From contig NZ_CP028092.1 in NCBI RefSeq assembly GCF_005491705.1, positions 4,278,001 through 4,342,000 on the forward strand: a stretch of DNA of 64,000 nucleotides, written 5' to 3'. The translations under genes were made by a program, and so were the position numbers. Within the stretch, counting starts at the first letter, position 1, and every line of letters starts with the position of its first letter. This document shows positions 8,240 through 15,490 of this stretch, in pieces. The notes under the pieces are model-generated. The model was not told the DNA's origin, ran no database searches, and worked only from the letters and a program-made list of their open reading frames with translations. The DNA comes from Pontibacter sp. SGAir0037. GTDB taxonomy: Bacteria > Bacteroidota > Bacteroidia > Cytophagales > Hymenobacteraceae.

Positions 8240-9163
8240 ATGGAAGATTACAATAAGATTATTGAATCGCTAGGGGTTAGGTTCATTAAGGCTAAGAATC
8301 TGGTGTTGCAGCAGCCCTTTACGGTTCGCAACTACTATGACGTCGGCAACAATTTAATCCTTTTGCATAAAGGCAGCATTTTCTTTGGTGATGAAGAGCA
8401 GATGGTAGAAGAAGGAGAACTGCTTTTTATACCTGGTGGCCGTAGTGCAAAGGTAAGGTATGGCGCCAACGATGGGAAAACGATCTCTAACGATGATTTA
8501 ATCACCAACAGAGAGAAGTTTTTCAGAAGCAATAACGACCTGGATCTGATAGGCGATGCTGAAGAGAGCCACAGTTATGTGAGCTTTGAGGCAAAAGTAT
8601 TTGATTCAGTAAACTTCTTCGCTTCTCTTGATGTGCCTGCGTTCCTGATTTCTGGTAACAACAAATTAGCGAACCTGGTTATTAAGGTTGTAGAGGAAAG
8701 CATGCAGGATTTGCCAGGTAAAGAGCGCCTCATCAACATTTACACAGAAAATATTGTGGTGGAGATTGTTCGCCATATCCTGCGTAACAGAATGTTTGTG
8801 GAGCAGCTGGCTACCAACAGCACTTACTTTAAAGATCCGCGCCTTATCGACCTGTTCAATTATATTAAGGAGAACCTGGGTGGCGATCTGTCTAATAAAG
8901 TGCTTTCAAATGTTGCCAACGTTTCAGAAGACTATGTAGGGCAGTATTTCAAAATGCTGACAGGTATCAATCCTCAGGATTATATTGAATACCAGCGAAT
9001 GGAGCGTGCTGTGTTCCTGCTGCGCACTACCAAGAAGAGCATCCGTGAGATTGGCAAAGACGTAGGCTACAAAGATACCGCTTACTTCTGTCGTCGCTTT
9101 AAGATGATGTTTGGTATACCAGCTGGTAAGATGCGTCGCCGCGAATCAGCGATGAACATCTAA
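8240..9163 (+). CDS. AraC-family transcriptional regulator
   Basis: 307-residue regulator. The N-terminal half resembles a cupin sensor domain (residues about 30-85, including EEGELLFIPGG), and the C-terminal 100 residues form the two helix-turn-helix AraC DNA-binding domain, with VSEDYVGQYFKMLTG and the closing DTAYFCRRFKMMFG motif. The ligand and targets are unknown. Its 3' end overlaps the convergent pcrB-like gene by 18 bases, and its terminator hairpin lies inside that gene. Confidence 0.92.
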   Translation: MEDYNKIIESLGVRFIKAKNLVLQQPFTVRNYYDVGNNLILLHKGSIFFGDEEQMVEEGELLFIPGGRSAKVRYGANDGKTISNDDLITNREKFFRSNNDLDLIGDAEESHSYVSFEAKVFDSVNFFASLDVPAFLISGNNKLANLVIKVVEESMQDLPGKERLINIYTENIVVEIVRHILRNRMFVEQLATNSTYFKDPRLIDLFNYIKENLGGDLSNKVLSNVANVSEDYVGQYFKMLTGINPQDYIEYQRMERAVFLLRTTKKSIREIGKDVGYKDTAYFCRRFKMMFGIPAGKMRRRESAMNI

Positions 9164-9910
9164 GGCTACATTGTAAGAAGCAACAAGATGAGAAACCTCA
9201 GCTAAAAAGCTGGGGTTTTTTTCTATGTGGTTGCCAACTACAATTACATCGGCTCCTGCATCTAAAACAACCTTTGCCTTCTCTGTGGTGTTAATGCCTC
9301 CACCAATAATAACAGGTATATCAACCGCTTCCTTCACAGCGGAAATCATTTCAGCGCTGATCGGTTTCTGAGCACCACTGCCACCGTCCATGTAGATGTA
9401 GCGGAGGCCCAGTTGTTCCCCGGCCATGGCGGTACAGGCAGCAATGGTAGGCTTATCGTAAGGAATGGGTGTGGTTCCGCTCATGTAGGAGGCGGTTGTC
9501 TGGCGGCCGGAGTCAACAAGCATGTAGCCCGTCGGGAATATTTTAAGCTTACTGGTTTTAAGAATCGGTGCAGAAATAACGTGCTGGCCAATCAGCAGGT
9601 CGGGGTTGCGGCCCGATATCAGAGATAGAAGCAAAATTCCGTCAGCGTCTTTATCAATATGCAAACTGCTGCTTGGGAAAAGGATGATCGGAGTGTTGCT
9701 GTTTGCTTTGATAAGCTGTATAAGAGCAGCCTGGTAACTGGAGGTAACAAGGCTGCCCCCGATAAAGAAAAAGTCAATTGGATTTATTTCACTAAGAGAG
9801 AGCAGGTTCAAGCAGGCCGCCTCATCAAGGTTATCAGGGTCTAATAATACGGCAAAAAACTTCCTGCCTGGGTGTAGCTGCTCTGGTTGGCAAAATTCTT
9901 TAAAGGGCAT
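9146..9910 (-). CDS. Geranylgeranylglyceryl phosphate synthase-like protein (PcrB family)
   Basis: 254-residue TIM-barrel prenyltransferase of the GGGPS/PcrB family, which links a polyprenyl diphosphate to sn-glycerol-1-phosphate by an ether bond. Visible motifs are LLDPDNLD near the N-terminus, FFIGGSLVTSS, YIYMDGGSGAQKP and the phosphate-binding IIGGGINT plus DAGADVIVVGN. Bacteroidota carry group II GGGPS enzymes whose physiological product is not established; archaea use the enzyme for membrane lipids. It is the last gene of a three-gene overlapping operon, with its start overlapping the previous gene by 11 bases, and is convergent with the AraC gene. Confidence 0.9.
   Translation of the reverse strand: MPFKEFCQPEQLHPGRKFFAVLLDPDNLDEAACLNLLSLSEINPIDFFFIGGSLVTSSYQAALIQLIKANSNTPIILFPSSSLHIDKDADGILLLSLISGRNPDLLIGQHVISAPILKTSKLKIFPTGYMLVDSGRQTTASYMSGTTPIPYDKPTIAACTAMAGEQLGLRYIYMDGGSGAQKPISAEMISAVKEAVDIPVIIGGGINTTEKAKVVLDAGADVIVVGNHIEKNPSFLAEVSHLVASYNVALDVHR
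9193..9222 (+). terminator. Terminator of the AraC gene, located inside the convergent pcrB-like gene
   Basis: Arms 9193-9203 and 9208-9218 pair over 11 positions with one G-U wobble, around a 4-base A loop, followed by T residues to 9222. It lies within the last 25 codons of the opposite-strand gene. Confidence 0.75.
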
Positions 9911-10484
9911 CCTTTTCTGGATAAATGTACTCAGTTGTTTCTATTTCTGTGACCTCTATGGGTTGTTGAGTAGCAATATCGTTATTATTTGGGATACTTT
10001 TTAAATATTCTTCTACCTTTTTTGTAATGTACACCATTAAAAGAGCCGCCAATTGGTGAGTGATCATCTGTGCCAATTCGGAACTGAGAAACCCTTTTGC
10101 TATAGCGGTAGACTCTGGCTGCCGTGCCTGCACATGGTGATGCATGCGCTCCGACGACACGGTATAGCCATCTTCCTGCTCATGCAAAAGAGAGTTATAG
10201 TTAACAACGCTTGAAGAGACCTCGGAGCTATTGCTGTGACTGATTTGCAGAGGACTGGCGGCTTTTTTTAGCTTTTTGCTTTTTTTTTTACTCCCGCCAA
10301 ACATGCGACGAAGTAAAAGGCCTGCTACCAGAATACCACCGGCTATCGCTACCTTTTTGCCAATTTCCTGCGACTGTGTTTTTATCTGCTCCACATCTCC
10401 CATGAGAGCTTTCTTGTATTCTTCTTTCTGGCGCTCCAGGAAATCTCTTTGATTGTCGAAAAGTGGGTTGTTTGCCTCGCTCAT
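9900..10484 (-). CDS. Hypothetical membrane-anchored protein (middle gene of the pcrB operon)
   Basis: 194 residues. The N-terminal 45 residues are charged and helical and include KTQSQEIGKKV. One strong hydrophobic segment follows (about residues 45-62) and then a very basic GGSKKKSKKLKK stretch, typical of the cytoplasmic side of a membrane anchor. The centre is low-complexity Ser/His-rich. A second amphipathic or hydrophobic region near residues 135-160 (LAQMITHQLAALLMVYITKK) precedes an acidic tail. I do not recognise a named family; it faintly resembles YtxH/ElaB-type envelope stress proteins. Its ATG overlaps the stop of the upstream gene by 4 bases, so translation is probably coupled. 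Confidence 0.75.
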   Translation of the reverse strand: MSEANNPLFDNQRDFLERQKEEYKKALMGDVEQIKTQSQEIGKKVAIAGGILVAGLLLRRMFGGSKKKSKKLKKAASPLQISHSNSSEVSSSVVNYNSLLHEQEDGYTVSSERMHHHVQARQPESTAIAKGFLSSELAQMITHQLAALLMVYITKKVEEYLKSIPNNNDIATQQPIEVTEIETTEYIYPEKDAL

Positions 10485-10861
10485 ATAGAATTATCTCGTT
10501 TATCTTTTTTATATATCGTGTTATCAAACGTTTTATCTGCCAGACTGTTAAATGCTTTTTTATCAAGCCCCACCACCAGTATCACTAACAGTATAATATA
10601 GAATAAAGCTACAATGCCAAAGCCCCAGAAAGAGCTGTCAAGCAGGTGGTTTAGCAGCAGCCCTATAAAGATGTTCACAAATATAAGGCTCATGAAGGCT
10701 GCAAAACCCAGTAAAACACCATGAATGGTACTTACAAAAGCAGCTTTAAGTTTTTCCTGGATCTCTAATCGGATAATATCAATACGGGTATCAATGTACC
10801 CCATCAGGTTTTCGATAAGATTGGGGTTTTTCTCCCGGGTTCCGTTGTCTTGGTTTACCAT
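10481..10861 (-). CDS. Holin-X-like (phage_holin_3_6, PF07332-type) membrane protein
   Basis: 126 residues: a short soluble N-terminus with YIDTRIDIIRLEIQEKLK, two long hydrophobic segments (about residues 42-68 and 76-100) and a charged tail. This is the usual layout of the 'phage holin family' proteins that are chromosomal and common in Bacteroidota; no other phage gene is nearby, so a lysis role is not implied. It is the first gene of the minus-strand operon leading to the PcrB-like synthase, divergent from the J-domain gene at 11014. Confidence 0.78.
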   Translation of the reverse strand: MVNQDNGTREKNPNLIENLMGYIDTRIDIIRLEIQEKLKAAFVSTIHGVLLGFAAFMSLIFVNIFIGLLLNHLLDSSFWGFGIVALFYIILLVILVVGLDKKAFNSLADKTFDNTIYKKDKRDNSI

Positions 10862-11013
10862 AGTTCTTAGCTTTATTTTGCTTTTAGTATATACGATTGT
10901 AGCTCTAAAAATTTACGTAAAGTAAAGTATGCTAAAAATGTAGTACGGGAATTAAGAGTTTTTTGTACGAACTTAACTAAATTTAAAGCTAACTGTTTTA
11001 GTAATTTATCTTT

Positions 11014-12111
11014 TTGGAAAAGAATTTCTATACAATTTTAGGCGTAAGCCAGCAAGCTTCGCAGCAGGATATTAAGCAAGCCTATAAGAAGCTCGCAGTA
11101 CAATATCACCCTGATAAGAACCCTGGAAACCTGTATGCCGAAGAGCAATTTAAATTAGTAAATGCCGCCTATCAAACGCTTTCGGATCCAACAAAAAGAG
11201 CCCGGTACGATTTAAGGCTTTTATACCTGAGCGAACAGCAGCAGGTAATGCAGCAGCAACAGCCTTATTACAATCCGCGCTATCGCCAGACCAGGCCGCC
11301 TGCGCCTGTTTCGGAACGTTATTACCGTACTATGCCAAAGCGCGAAGAGAGACGTTTTGTGCGAAAGGACCTGTACATCACGCTTGGCTTCATGGCATTT
11401 ATGCTCATCTTTAGCCTTCTGCTGAAAGCCACCATGGACCATATAACCGGAGAAGATAAGTACAAAACCGCTCTGAGTTATATTGCAGATGGCAAATACA
11501 GCAGTGCGCACAGCATGCTAACGGAAACCATTCACTTTAAACCCAAGCATGCTGAGGCTTACAGAGTCAGGGCTGGCATTGAGATGGATGTTTACGAAAA
11601 TTATGTGGCAGCTGTAAAAGACCTGAATCAGGTTGTAAGCCTGGAAGAAACAGCACAGGCTGAAACGTATTATATGCGCGGCAAATGTTATCTGAAGCTT
11701 TCGCAGTTCAGGCTGGCTGAGCAGGACCTGACGCAGGCACTCTCTTTGGATAGCACTTTGTTTGCGGCTTATCTGGAACGTGGAGAGACCCGTTTGTTTC
11801 ACCTGCAACAGTACAATAAAGCGATTGCCGATTTTAACGCTTTCTTACGGCATAGTGCAGGTGGTGAGAGGTGGGCAACAGCGCTCACCTTCAGAGGTTT
11901 TGGCTTTTATAAAAAAGGTAATTACAGGCAATCAGCGGCAGATTATAAACAGGTTCTGGAAGCAGATGCCACCAATGGCCGTGTCTACTACCTGTTAGCC
12001 CGTACTGAGCAAGCTCAGCATCAGACGGAGGCGGCTTGTCATCATCTCAGAGAAGCGTATAGGTTAGGCTATAGTGCTGCAATTCTGGAGCTGAAGGCAA
12101 GTTGTAAGTAG
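11014..12111 (+). CDS. Membrane J-domain protein with TPR repeats
   Basis: 365 residues from a TTG start; a stop codon lies four codons upstream in frame and no ATG fits. Residues 3-66 are a J domain with the HPD motif (YHPDKNPGN) that stimulates Hsp70 ATPase. A linker rich in Gln/Pro/Arg follows, then one membrane segment near residues 124-144, then four to five tetratricopeptide repeats to the C-terminus. The layout suggests a membrane-tethered co-chaperone recruiting DnaK, with the TPR part on the other side of the membrane or binding partners there. It is not canonical DnaJ, since it lacks the Gly/Phe and zinc-finger regions. Confidence 0.85.
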   Translation: MEKNFYTILGVSQQASQQDIKQAYKKLAVQYHPDKNPGNLYAEEQFKLVNAAYQTLSDPTKRARYDLRLLYLSEQQQVMQQQQPYYNPRYRQTRPPAPVSERYYRTMPKREERRFVRKDLYITLGFMAFMLIFSLLLKATMDHITGEDKYKTALSYIADGKYSSAHSMLTETIHFKPKHAEAYRVRAGIEMDVYENYVAAVKDLNQVVSLEETAQAETYYMRGKCYLKLSQFRLAEQDLTQALSLDSTLFAAYLERGETRLFHLQQYNKAIADFNAFLRHSAGGERWATALTFRGFGFYKKGNYRQSAADYKQVLEADATNGRVYYLLARTEQAQHQTEAACHHLREAYRLGYSAAILELKASCK

Positions 12112-12324
12112 TCAGCTAAAGCCGGTGAAGCGTTTCTGCGATCTCCTTATTATTAAAAGGAGAGTTAGCCAACTAAGAGCCAGTGTGATGTTCTATGGTT
12201 CGCGAAGGCACAAAAGTTGAATGTGAATCTGAAAATAAAACTTTTTAGAACTGAAAAAGTAATGCTAGAAGGATAGCGTATGTTAAATAGGTATAAGGTT
12301 TACGCTTGCAGCTTCTAAAACAAA

Positions 12325-12352
12325 AAACCCTTGCCATTTCTGACAAGGGTTT
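12325..12352 (-). terminator. Terminator after tRNA-Phe
   Basis: 9-bp perfect stem (12325-12333 and 12344-12352) with a 10-base loop. On the minus strand it is followed by a run of T (12327-12322), and it begins 5 bases after the tRNA 3' end. Confidence 0.85.
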
Positions 12353-12356
12353 CCAG

Positions 12357-12429
12357 TGGTGATGAGTGGAATCGAACCACCGACACAAGGATTTTCAGTC
12401 CTTTGCTCTACCAACTGAGCTACATCACC
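12357..12429 (-). tRNA. tRNA-Phe (anticodon GAA)
   Basis: The 73-base minus-strand sequence folds as a full cloverleaf: acceptor GGTGATG pairing with CATCACC, D-arm GCTC/GAGC with AGTTGGTA loop, anticodon arm AAGGA/TCCTT with loop CTGAAAA (anticodon GAA), and T-arm with GGTTCGATTCC. Discriminator base is A. The 3' CCA is not encoded and must be added enzymatically. It has its own promoter (12465-12495) and terminator. Confidence 0.97.
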
Positions 12430-12464
12430 AGCTCTGTTGTGTGTCCCTCTTCCGTAAGGGTATG

Positions 12465-12495
12465 CAAAAGTAGTAACTAACTTTGAAGTTGCAAA
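12465..12495 (-). promoter_or_regulatory. Promoter of tRNA-Phe
   Basis: On the minus strand TTTG (12495-12492) is followed after exactly 19 bases by TACTTTTG (12472-12465), matching the Bacteroidota -33/-7 consensus. It lies 36 bases before the tRNA. Confidence 0.8.
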
Positions 12496-12596
12496 CATTC
12501 TTGCAAAAAATATTTAAAAAAATTGCCTGAGGGCCTTTATTCCTATTATTCTGCTATCTTTAACTTAAAATAGTATGTATAACGAATACTTTTGCC

Positions 12597-13973
12597 GTGA
12601 TTCAACTTGAGAATATTATCTTCCTGATTGTGGCTGGTTTAGGTATCGGCCTGTTTGTGTGGCAGATACAGAAAATCAGAAAAAACATCCTGCTGGGGCG
12701 CGATCTTGATCTGACAGATAATCCATCGGAGCGCATTAATAAAACTTTATTGGTGGCATTCGGGCAGCAGAAAATGTTTAAGCGCATGCTGCCGGCTTTG
12801 CTTCACCTGGTGGTATACATTGGCTTTATTGTTATCAATGTAGAGGTAATCGAAATCCTGATAGATGGCGTTTTTGGAACGCATCGTGTGCTGGGTTTTC
12901 TGGGGCCGGTTTACAGTGCCCTGATGTTTATCAACGAAATCTTAGCAGCGCTGGTAATTGTGGCGTGTGCCATGTTTCTGTGGAGGCGCAATGTAACCAA
13001 AGTGCCGCGCCTGGCGAAAGGGGTTGAAATGCGTGCCTGGCCGAAAATGGATGCTAATACTATTCTGGTAATAGAAATCGTGCTGATGCTGGCACTCTTT
13101 ACCTTTAATATTGCAGGCTTAAAGCTGGTAGAGTTGCAGGGTGGAGAAGCCGCAGGAGTATACCCGATTAGCCAATCCTTGATTAACCTGTTTGGCGATA
13201 ACCCGCAAACACTGCACCTGATCGAACGTGTGGGCTGGTGGCTACACATTATAGGTATCTTGGCATTTATGAATTACTTGCCAAGCTCCAAGCACTTCCA
13301 TATTATTATGGCCTTCCCGAATGTATACTACTCTAAGCTGCTGCCCCGAGGCAAGTTTACTACAAACCCGGCTATTACACATGAAATAAAGGCTATGCTG
13401 GACCCGAGTTACCAGCCACCTGCTCCGGAAACCGATGCAGAAGGTAACCCTGTAATCCAGCGCTTCGGAGCTAAGGACGTGGAAGATCTCACCTGGAAGC
13501 AGCTCATGGATGCTTATACCTGTACGGAATGCGGCCGCTGTACCTCTGTATGCCCGGCCAATATTACAGGCAAACTTCTTTCGCCTCGTAAGATTGTAAT
13601 GGATACCCGCGACAGAATGGAAGAAAAGGGTGAATCGCCTGTTATCTATGATCCTGCCCGATATGGAAAGGATGAGGGGACTGAGCGTGTAAAGGTAACA
13701 GAAGAAAATACTTTGTTGCGTGGCTATATTACACCGGAAGAACTTTGGGCCTGCACTACTTGTAATGCCTGCACCGAGTCCTGCCCGGTCAATATAGATC
13801 AGGTTTCTACCATCATGGACCTGCGCCGTTACCTGGTGCTGGAAGAATCAGCTGCTCCGGCCTCGCTTAACGCCATGTTCACCAACATAGAAAACAATGG
13901 TGCACCTTGGGCTTTCCCGGCTGCCGACCGCTTTAACTGGGCAGAAGATATTTATGTGCCTTCAAAAAATTAG
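12597..13973 (+). CDS. Membrane-bound (Fe-S) oxidoreductase subunit with b-heme-type membrane domain
   Basis: 458 residues from a GTG start. The N-terminal 240 residues contain five or six membrane segments of the NarI/HdrE type, with histidines suited to heme b ligation (H70, H207, H217, H233, H235). The C-terminal part has two 4Fe-4S motifs: C309/C312/C315/C319 (CTECGRCTSVCP) and C386/C389/C392/C396 (CTTCNACTESCP). The next gene supplies the CCG (HdrB/HdrD-like) domain. Together they resemble membrane oxidoreductases proposed as ETF:menaquinone oxidoreductases, in which these domains are fused; here they are split. The electron donor is inferred, not shown. Confidence 0.85.
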   Translation: MIQLENIIFLIVAGLGIGLFVWQIQKIRKNILLGRDLDLTDNPSERINKTLLVAFGQQKMFKRMLPALLHLVVYIGFIVINVEVIEILIDGVFGTHRVLGFLGPVYSALMFINEILAALVIVACAMFLWRRNVTKVPRLAKGVEMRAWPKMDANTILVIEIVLMLALFTFNIAGLKLVELQGGEAAGVYPISQSLINLFGDNPQTLHLIERVGWWLHIIGILAFMNYLPSSKHFHIIMAFPNVYYSKLLPRGKFTTNPAITHEIKAMLDPSYQPPAPETDAEGNPVIQRFGAKDVEDLTWKQLMDAYTCTECGRCTSVCPANITGKLLSPRKIVMDTRDRMEEKGESPVIYDPARYGKDEGTERVKVTEENTLLRGYITPEELWACTTCNACTESCPVNIDQVSTIMDLRRYLVLEESAAPASLNAMFTNIENNGAPWAFPAADRFNWAEDIYVPSKN

Positions 13974-14045
13974 ATACAAGATATAAGATACAAGACAACA
14001 TAATATTAGGAGAAAAGTCTTATGTCCTGCGTCTTGTGTCCTTTC
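13973..14045. repeat. Degenerate A/T-rich inverted repeat between the two Fe-S genes
   Basis: Tandem variants of a 'gatacaagatataagatac' type word are followed by near-complementary 'gtcttatgtcctgcgtcttgtgtc' words. For example 13987-13996 pairs with 14031-14040 at 9 of 10 positions. The same style of repeat recurs near 42366-42456 and 49474-49509. Confidence 0.55.
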
Positions 14046-14056
14046 AAATAAATCAG

Positions 14057-14875
14057 ATGGAAGAAAATAAACGATTAGTAAAAGTGCCTACTATGGCCGA
14101 AATGGCTGCAAATGGCGAAGAACCGGAAATACTGTTTTGGGTTGGTTGTGCGGGCTCTTTTGATGACCGCTACAAGCGTGTAACCCGTGCCTTTGTGCAG
14201 ATACTGGAGCATGTGGGGGTTAAGTATGCCGTTTTAGGCACTGAAGAGAGCTGCACCGGCGATCCTGCCAAGCGTGCCGGAAATGAGTTCCTGTTTCAGA
14301 TGCAGGCCATCACAAACATAGAGGTACTGAATGCTTACAATGTAAAAAAAATAGTTACGGCTTGTCCGCACTGCTTTAACACCCTGAAAAACGAGTATCC
14401 TGATCTTGGCGGTAACTATGAGGTGATCCATCACTCTACTTTCCTGCAGCAGTTGATCAACGATGGCAAGGTAAGGGTGCAGGGCGGCGAGGCATTTAAA
14501 GGCAAGCGCATTACCTTTCACGACTCCTGCTACTTGGGCCGGGCCAACGATATTTATGAAGCACCGCGTGAGGTGCTGGCGGCATTGGATGCCGACCTGG
14601 TGGAAATGAGACGCGTTAGAGCAAACGGGCTTTGCTGTGGTGCTGGCGGTGCGCAAATGTTTAAAGAGCCGGAGCCGGGCAGTAAAGACGTAAACATTGA
14701 ACGCACCGAAGAAGCTTTGGCAACGCTGGGGGCAGGCAATGGAGTTATTGCTACAGCCTGTCCCTTCTGCATGGTGATGATGAATGACGGGGTGAAGAAC
14801 AAGGAGCAGGAAGAAAACGTTAAAGTGTTCGATATTGCCGAACTTGTCGCACAGGCTGAAGGATTAAGCCGATAA
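14057..14875 (+). CDS. CCG-domain (HdrB-like) Fe-S protein, partner of the preceding gene
   Basis: 272 residues from the ATG at 14057; a GTG seven codons upstream lies inside a repeat and is less likely. It has two cysteine-rich CCG modules as in heterodisulfide reductase HdrB/HdrD, LutA and GlpC. The second is complete (C158, C193-C194 in LCCGAGG, C235/C238 in CPFC). The first is degenerate at its CCG step (C31, ESC66, C103/C106 in CPHC). It probably binds a non-cubane Fe-S cluster and docks on the membrane subunit encoded 83 bases upstream. The gap carries a degenerate inverted repeat. Confidence 0.87.
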   Translation: MEENKRLVKVPTMAEMAANGEEPEILFWVGCAGSFDDRYKRVTRAFVQILEHVGVKYAVLGTEESCTGDPAKRAGNEFLFQMQAITNIEVLNAYNVKKIVTACPHCFNTLKNEYPDLGGNYEVIHHSTFLQQLINDGKVRVQGGEAFKGKRITFHDSCYLGRANDIYEAPREVLAALDADLVEMRRVRANGLCCGAGGAQMFKEPEPGSKDVNIERTEEALATLGAGNGVIATACPFCMVMMNDGVKNKEQEENVKVFDIAELVAQAEGLSR

Positions 14876-14979
14876 TTTTATAGTATATTATTCGTTATTT
14901 TATGTCCGGGATACTCAGGAATACTGAATACCCGGTATAGTTAGTAAAGAATAATCCATTATTACGAGTAAACAAAACC

Positions 14980-15462
14980 ATGTATATTCCGTTTGACCAA
15001 TTGCCTGCGCAAGCCAGGTTGTGGATATATCAGGCCAGCAGGCCTTTAACTGCAGAAGAACAGAACGAAATAAAACCTCTTTTAGAACGTTTTGCTACTG
15101 ATTGGAGCAGCCACGGTAAAGGTTTGGAAGCATCGGCAGAACTGCTCCACAACCAATTCCTGGTGCTGGCTAATAATGAAAGCACTACTGCTGCCAGCGG
15201 CTGCTCCATTGATAAGTCGGTAAATTTTGTGCGGGAAATGGAGCAAAAGTTTCAGGTGTCATTTTTCGACAGAACACAACTTGCCTTTTTAAATGGAGAA
15301 GAGGTGCAACTAGTAGGCCTGAACGAGCTGAAAAATAAAGTTGCGGCAGGTGAAATAGATGAAAATTCATTATACTTTGATACATTAGTAAATAATTATG
15401 GTGAGTTGCAAGCGCAATGGCCTAAGCCTGCCCGTGCTAGCTGGCTCTCCAGGTACTTCTGA
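14980..15462 (+). CDS. Conserved protein of unknown function (often mislabelled ABC transporter ATPase)
   Basis: 160 residues, soluble and mildly acidic. Recognisable conserved pieces are WIYQASRPLTAEE near the N-terminus and TAASGCSIDKSVNFV around residues 68-82. The family is found across Bacteroidota and is commonly named 'ABC transporter ATPase', but there is no Walker A, signature or Walker B motif here, so I do not support that name. The conserved GCSID with its cysteine could be a functional site. It lies 104 bases after the CCG gene and 28 bases before the PorE-like gene, so it may be co-transcribed with either. Confidence 0.75.
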   Translation: MYIPFDQLPAQARLWIYQASRPLTAEEQNEIKPLLERFATDWSSHGKGLEASAELLHNQFLVLANNESTTAASGCSIDKSVNFVREMEQKFQVSFFDRTQLAFLNGEEVQLVGLNELKNKVAAGEIDENSLYFDTLVNNYGELQAQWPKPARASWLSRYF

Positions 15463-15490
15463 ACCTGCTAACTCTTATTATACTTTGTTC

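Noticed and set aside
10481..10861. Holin-like protein as a sign of a prophage or lysis cassette
   Set aside because: No other phage gene is near and holin-X-like proteins are common chromosomal membrane proteins in Bacteroidota.
14980..15462. ABC transporter ATPase
   Set aside because: No Walker A, Walker B or signature motif is present.
15398..15490. Earlier start for the PorE-like gene
   Set aside because: These codons overlap the preceding gene and would hide the lipoprotein signal peptide.
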